Source of the DNA: Actinokineospora enzanensis DSM 44649
GTDB lineage: Bacteria; Actinomycetota; Actinomycetes; Mycobacteriales; Pseudonocardiaceae
Length of the DNA: 54,791 nt
Direction: 5' to 3'
NCBI RefSeq assembly: GCF_000374445.1
Contig: NZ_KB894408.1
Span: 1 to 54,791 of the forward strand
Position numbers and translations under genes: made by a program. The number at the start of each line of letters is the position of its first letter. The stretch's first letter is position 1. The notes under the pieces are model-generated. The model was given only the letters and a program-made list of their open reading frames with translations. It searched no databases and was not told the DNA's origin. This document shows positions 52,293 through 54,791 of this stretch, piece by piece.

Positions 52293-53897
52293 ATGACACC
52301 TGACCTGCGAAAATCCGCACTGTTGTTGATCACTGCCGGGCTCTGGGCAGGCATCCCCGCATCGGCCTCCGGGACGCCCCCGACACCTGTGCACGACTCG
52401 CCCGCCCTGCTGGACGTGGGGCCCGCACCCGGCCAGGGACCGGGCGACCCGGCATGCGAACCGACGCCATGCGGTGGCATCGAGGTGCCCACGAGCCCGT
52501 CCACAGGACCGTCCACGGGGGCAGTCGGGCGGCCGATCACGGGGCCGGGCGCCGGGTTCGGGTGGCCGGTGGTGCCGCCGCGGGCGGCGGTGCGGGCGTT
52601 CGTGGCGCCCGCGAACCCGTACGGGCCGGGGCACCGGGGTGTGGACTTCCCCGGCGCGGTCGGGGAGACCGTGTACGCGGCCGGGGACGGGGTGGTGACG
52701 TTCGCGGGTCCCGTGGTCGACCGGGAGGTCGTCTCGGTGGCGCACGCGTCGGGGCTGCGGACGACCTACGAGCCGGTGCGGCCGGTGGTGGCGCGGGGGG
52801 ACCGGGTGCGGCGGGGTGACCGGATCGGCGTGCTGGTGGCGGGCCATCCGGGGTGCGGCGGTGCCCCGGCGTGCCTGCACTGGGGGCTGCGGCGGGACCG
52901 GGACTACCTCGATCCGCTGGTGCTGTTCCGCCCGGTGCACGTGCGGCTGCTGCCCGACCTATACGTCGGCGGTCTCCATGAGCTTCGCGCGCAGGCGCAG
53001 GACCGCTCGGGTGTGCAGCTGGCAGACCCGCGACTCGGTGACGCCGAGGACGCGGCCGATCTCGGCGAGGGTGAGGTTCTCGAAGTAGTAGAGGGTGACG
53101 ACCACCCGGTCGCGCTCCACCAGCAGGCCGATCGCCTCCGCGAGCTGGCGGCGGTTGTCCTGGTCGACCAGCAGCGCCACCGGGTCGTCGGCGGCCTCGT
53201 CCTCCAGCACGTCGGCCAGCGAGTTCACGCCGCGCCCGGCGGCGGCCAGCTCGTCCAGCGCGACCACGCTGGTCAGCTGCAGCTGCGCGTACACGTCGCG
53301 CAGCTCGCCGACGGACAGGCCCAGCTCGGTGGCCAGCTCGGCGTCGGTGGGGGTGCGCTGCAGCCTGCCGCCGAGGCGTTCGATGCCGCGTTCGACCTCA
53401 CGGGCCCGGCCGCGCACGGTGCGCGGGACCCAGTCCTGGGCGCGCAGGTCGTCCAGGATGGCGCCGCGGATGCGCTGCATGGCATAGGTCTCGAACTTGA
53501 GGCCGCGCTCCGGCTCGAACTTCTCGATCGCGTCGACCAGGCCGAAGATGCCGGACTGGATCAGGTCGGAGACGTCGACATGCGCGGGCAGGCCGGTGCC
53601 GACGCGGCCCGCGACGTACTTGACCAGCGGGGCGTAGTGCAGCACGAGACGGTCGCGCAGGTCCTGCTCGCGCCGTTCGCCGAAGCGCCGCCACAGGGCG
53701 ACGATGCCCGCCTCCACGTCGTCGGCGGTGCGGTGGTCGCCGGGCAGCACACCGGACGAGGGGCCGCCGTCGCCGTAGGGGGCGGCGCGGCCGTTCACCT
53801 GGTTCCCGACGGGCGCCCGCGCGGGGCGCGCCGGTGCCCGGGAACCCGTTCCGCGGTCATCGGGAACGGGGGTGGGTTCGGTCATGGATCGCCTTAA
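52293..53897 (+). CDS. secreted M23 peptidase; frame runs on antisense to whiG
   Basis: From ATG at 52293 the frame encodes a signal peptide ([19 protein letters not shown]), a Pro/Gly linker and an M23 (LytM-like) domain: [29 protein letters not shown] supplies His and Asp zinc ligands, and [21 protein letters not shown] the last His. The first His of the usual HxH is Cys, as in many actinobacterial members. The recognisable domain ends about 52960. No stop follows: the frame stays open across the whole antisense of whiG to 53897, 534 codons in all. The natural end was probably near 52960; a lost stop or small indel is likely. M. tuberculosis Rv2891 occupies this position. Confidence 0.7.
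   Translation: MTPDLRKSALLLITAGLWAGIPASASGTPPTPVHDSPALLDVGPAPGQGPGDPACEPTPCGGIEVPTSPSTGPSTGAVGRPITGPGAGFGWPVVPPRAAVRAFVAPANPYGPGHRGVDFPGAVGETVYAAGDGVVTFAGPVVDREVVSVAHASGLRTTYEPVRPVVARGDRVRRGDRIGVLVAGHPGCGGAPACLHWGLRRDRDYLDPLVLFRPVHVRLLPDLYVGGLHELRAQAQDRSGVQLADPRLGDAEDAADLGEGEVLEVVEGDDHPVALHQQADRLRELAAVVLVDQQRHRVVGGLVLQHVGQRVHAAPGGGQLVQRDHAGQLQLRVHVAQLADGQAQLGGQLGVGGGALQPAAEAFDAAFDLTGPAAHGARDPVLGAQVVQDGAADALHGIGLELEAALRLELLDRVDQAEDAGLDQVGDVDMRGQAGADAARDVLDQRGVVQHETVAQVLLAPFAEAPPQGDDARLHVVGGAVVAGQHTGRGAAVAVGGGAAVHLVPDGRPRGARRCPGTRSAVIGNGGGFGHGSP
52959..53885 (-). CDS. whiG: WhiG/FliA-type sigma factor
   Basis: The 308-residue sigma-28-type factor. Region 2 is [78 protein letters not shown]; region 3 is [29 protein letters not shown]; region 4 is [47 protein letters not shown]. 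Streptomyces WhiG starts aerial-hypha sporulation, and non-sporulating relatives use it for motility or other development. An extra Pro/Ala-rich N-terminus (~55 residues) precedes region 1.2. It overlaps the 3' end of xerC by 29 bp, suggesting coupling. Confidence 0.95.
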   Translation of the reverse strand: MTEPTPVPDDRGTGSRAPARPARAPVGNQVNGRAAPYGDGGPSSGVLPGDHRTADDVEAGIVALWRRFGERREQDLRDRLVLHYAPLVKYVAGRVGTGLPAHVDVSDLIQSGIFGLVDAIEKFEPERGLKFETYAMQRIRGAILDDLRAQDWVPRTVRGRAREVERGIERLGGRLQRTPTDAELATELGLSVGELRDVYAQLQLTSVVALDELAAAGRGVNSLADVLEDEAADDPVALLVDQDNRRQLAEAIGLLVERDRVVVTLYYFENLTLAEIGRVLGVTESRVCQLHTRAVLRLRAKLMETADV

Positions 53898-54791
53898 GCC
53901 GTTCGACGGTCACGTGGGTGTAAAGCTGCGTCGTTGAGAGCGTAGCGTGACCGAGTAACTCCTGGACGCTACGAAGGTCTGCACCTCCTTCGAGCAGGTG
54001 GGTCGCCGCTGAGTGACGAAGGCCGTGCGGTCCCAACCCGGGCGTCCCCGGGACGGCCGACACCGCGTCGTTGACGATACGCCGTACGGCGGTCGGATGG
54101 AGCCTTCCGCCACGACTCCCCAGCAACAGTGCCGGCGGGGAATCGGCCCGGACAAGTGACGGACGGCCCTGGTCCAGCCAGGCGGCGACGGCTTCCCCGG
54201 CGGGTGCCCCGAAGGGCACCGTGCGCTCCCGCCCGCCCTTGCCGAGCACCCGCGCGAGCCGGGCCTGCAGGTCGACGTCGGTCACGTCGAGTCCGCACAG
54301 CTCCGACACTCGCACACCGGTGGCGTACAGCAACTCGACCACCGCGTGGTCACGCAGCGCGACCGGATCCCGCTCCCGGGCCCCGACCGCCGAGGCCCGC
54401 ATGACGTCCCCGGCCTGGTCCTGCCGCAACACCGACGGCAGCACCCGGTTCCGTCGCGGCGCCACCAGCCGCTCCCCCGGGTCCCCGCCGAGGAACCCCC
54501 GCCGGTGCGCCCAGGCGGTGAACCCACGCGCTCCCGCCGCCCGGCGCGCCATGGTCGTGCGCCCCGCGCCACCCGCGCGCAACACGGCCAGCCAGGCCCG
54601 CAACCCGGCGATGTCGAGCCCGGCGGACTCCAGGGCCCCCGGCTCGGGCGGGTCTTCGTCGGCGGGTCGGGATCGGTCGCCGTTCCGGGACGGGCCATCG
54701 AGCTGTACGTCGCCCGCGCTGCCGCCGGTCGCGGTGTCGCCGGTCGCGGTGTCGCCGGTCGCGGTGTCGCCGGTCGCGGTGTCGCCGGTCG
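53857..54791 (-). CDS. xerC: tyrosine recombinase XerC, 5' end cut by window edge
   Basis: The frame is open to the right edge. The catalytic domain is complete: Arg in [12 protein letters not shown], Lys in [12 protein letters not shown], His-x-x-Arg in [40 protein letters not shown], with the Tyr nucleophile in QLYTH. Upstream the core-binding domain reads [42 protein letters not shown]. Before it lies a 40-residue linker and an in-frame tandem repeat (GDTAT)n at the window edge, an insertion not usual for XerC. XerC with XerD resolves chromosome dimers at dif. Overlaps whiG by 29 bp. Confidence 0.93.
   Translation of the reverse strand, partial: TGDTATGDTATGDTATGDTATGGSAGDVQLDGPSRNGDRSRPADEDPPEPGALESAGLDIAGLRAWLAVLRAGGAGRTTMARRAAGARGFTAWAHRRGFLGGDPGERLVAPRRNRVLPSVLRQDQAGDVMRASAVGARERDPVALRDHAVVELLYATGVRVSELCGLDVTDVDLQARLARVLGKGGRERTVPFGAPAGEAVAAWLDQGRPSLVRADSPPALLLGSRGGRLHPTAVRRIVNDAVSAVPGTPGLGPHGLRHSAATHLLEGGADLRSVQELLGHATLSTTQLYTHVTVERLKAIHDRTHPRSR
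54731..54791 (-). repeat. 15-bp tandem repeat inside xerC, runs off the window
   Basis: Four perfect copies of GCGGTGTCGCCGGTC (54731-54790) plus the start of a fifth at the edge. On the minus strand each encodes GDTAT in the xerC frame; total copy number is unknown. Confidence 0.85.

Overview
The window is high-GC actinobacterial chromosome, most likely from the family Pseudonocardiaceae (an Actinosynnema, Saccharothrix, Lentzea or Actinokineospora relative). The basis is the very high G+C content, GTG/TTG starts, mycothione reductase, a WhiG-type sigma factor next to rpsB-tsf and xerC, and dispersed cobalamin genes. The gene order mtr ... map - PBP lipoprotein - GNAT - ispG - rseP - dxr ... 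rlmN ... cdsA - frr - pyrH - tsf - rpsB - M23 - xerC follows the Mycobacterium tuberculosis Rv2855-Rv2894c neighbourhood from memory, so this is core chromosome with lineage-specific insertions rather than a plasmid or prophage. No rRNA, tRNA, CRISPR array, intact IS or prophage was seen.

Layout. 0-7 kb: a truncated Imm1-like immunity gene at the left edge, a gene-poor stretch, a class V aminotransferase, an SGNH hydrolase, a phosphotransferase and aspS with a strong terminator. 7-19 kb: an HTH protein, siroheme/B12 gene cysG-cobA, an orphan solute-binding protein, a Baeyer-Villiger-type monooxygenase, a membrane protein, a Tat-type lipoprotein with an esterase fold but no catalytic Ser, cobL, a HAF-repeat secreted protein, a cobM-like gene and bioF. 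19-31 kb: trypsin-like protease, M15-like lipoprotein, AMIN-like and PEBP proteins, M48 peptidase, mycothione reductase, an MFS/FadR-type divergent pair with a candidate operator, DUF1918, cobQ, a second alpha/beta-hydrolase fold lacking its Ser, and map.

31-42 kb: PBP lipoprotein, GNAT, then the MEP/site-2-protease cluster ispG-rseP-dxr, in which rseP carries an apparent one-base frameshift. Next come small stress and membrane proteins, beta-carbonic anhydrase, a toxin-antitoxin islet (RHH antitoxin, MazF, an orphan FitA-like antitoxin, and a HigA-like antitoxin beside a decayed higB) and rlmN. 42-46 kb: lipoprotein, PadR regulator, a 1.2-kb gene-free locus and a subtilase that has lost its catalytic Ser. 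46-55 kb: methyltransferase, double-VOC protein, cdsA-frr-pyrH-tsf-rpsB, M23 peptidase, whiG and the 3' part of xerC, which contains an in-frame 15-bp tandem repeat.

The most unusual element is the gene-free locus at 43.4-44.5 kb. It holds copies of a roughly 57-bp module, two of them identical and inverted, forming a 224-bp palindrome. Each module is followed by a pair of DnaA-box-like 9-mers that start exactly 20 bp apart. The same 20-bp-phased pair recurs alone in two distant divergent intergenic regions (15.4 and 52.2 kb). A DnaA-binding or titration role, or a MITE-like origin, is inference. All family assignments are by eye from motifs; no database search was run.
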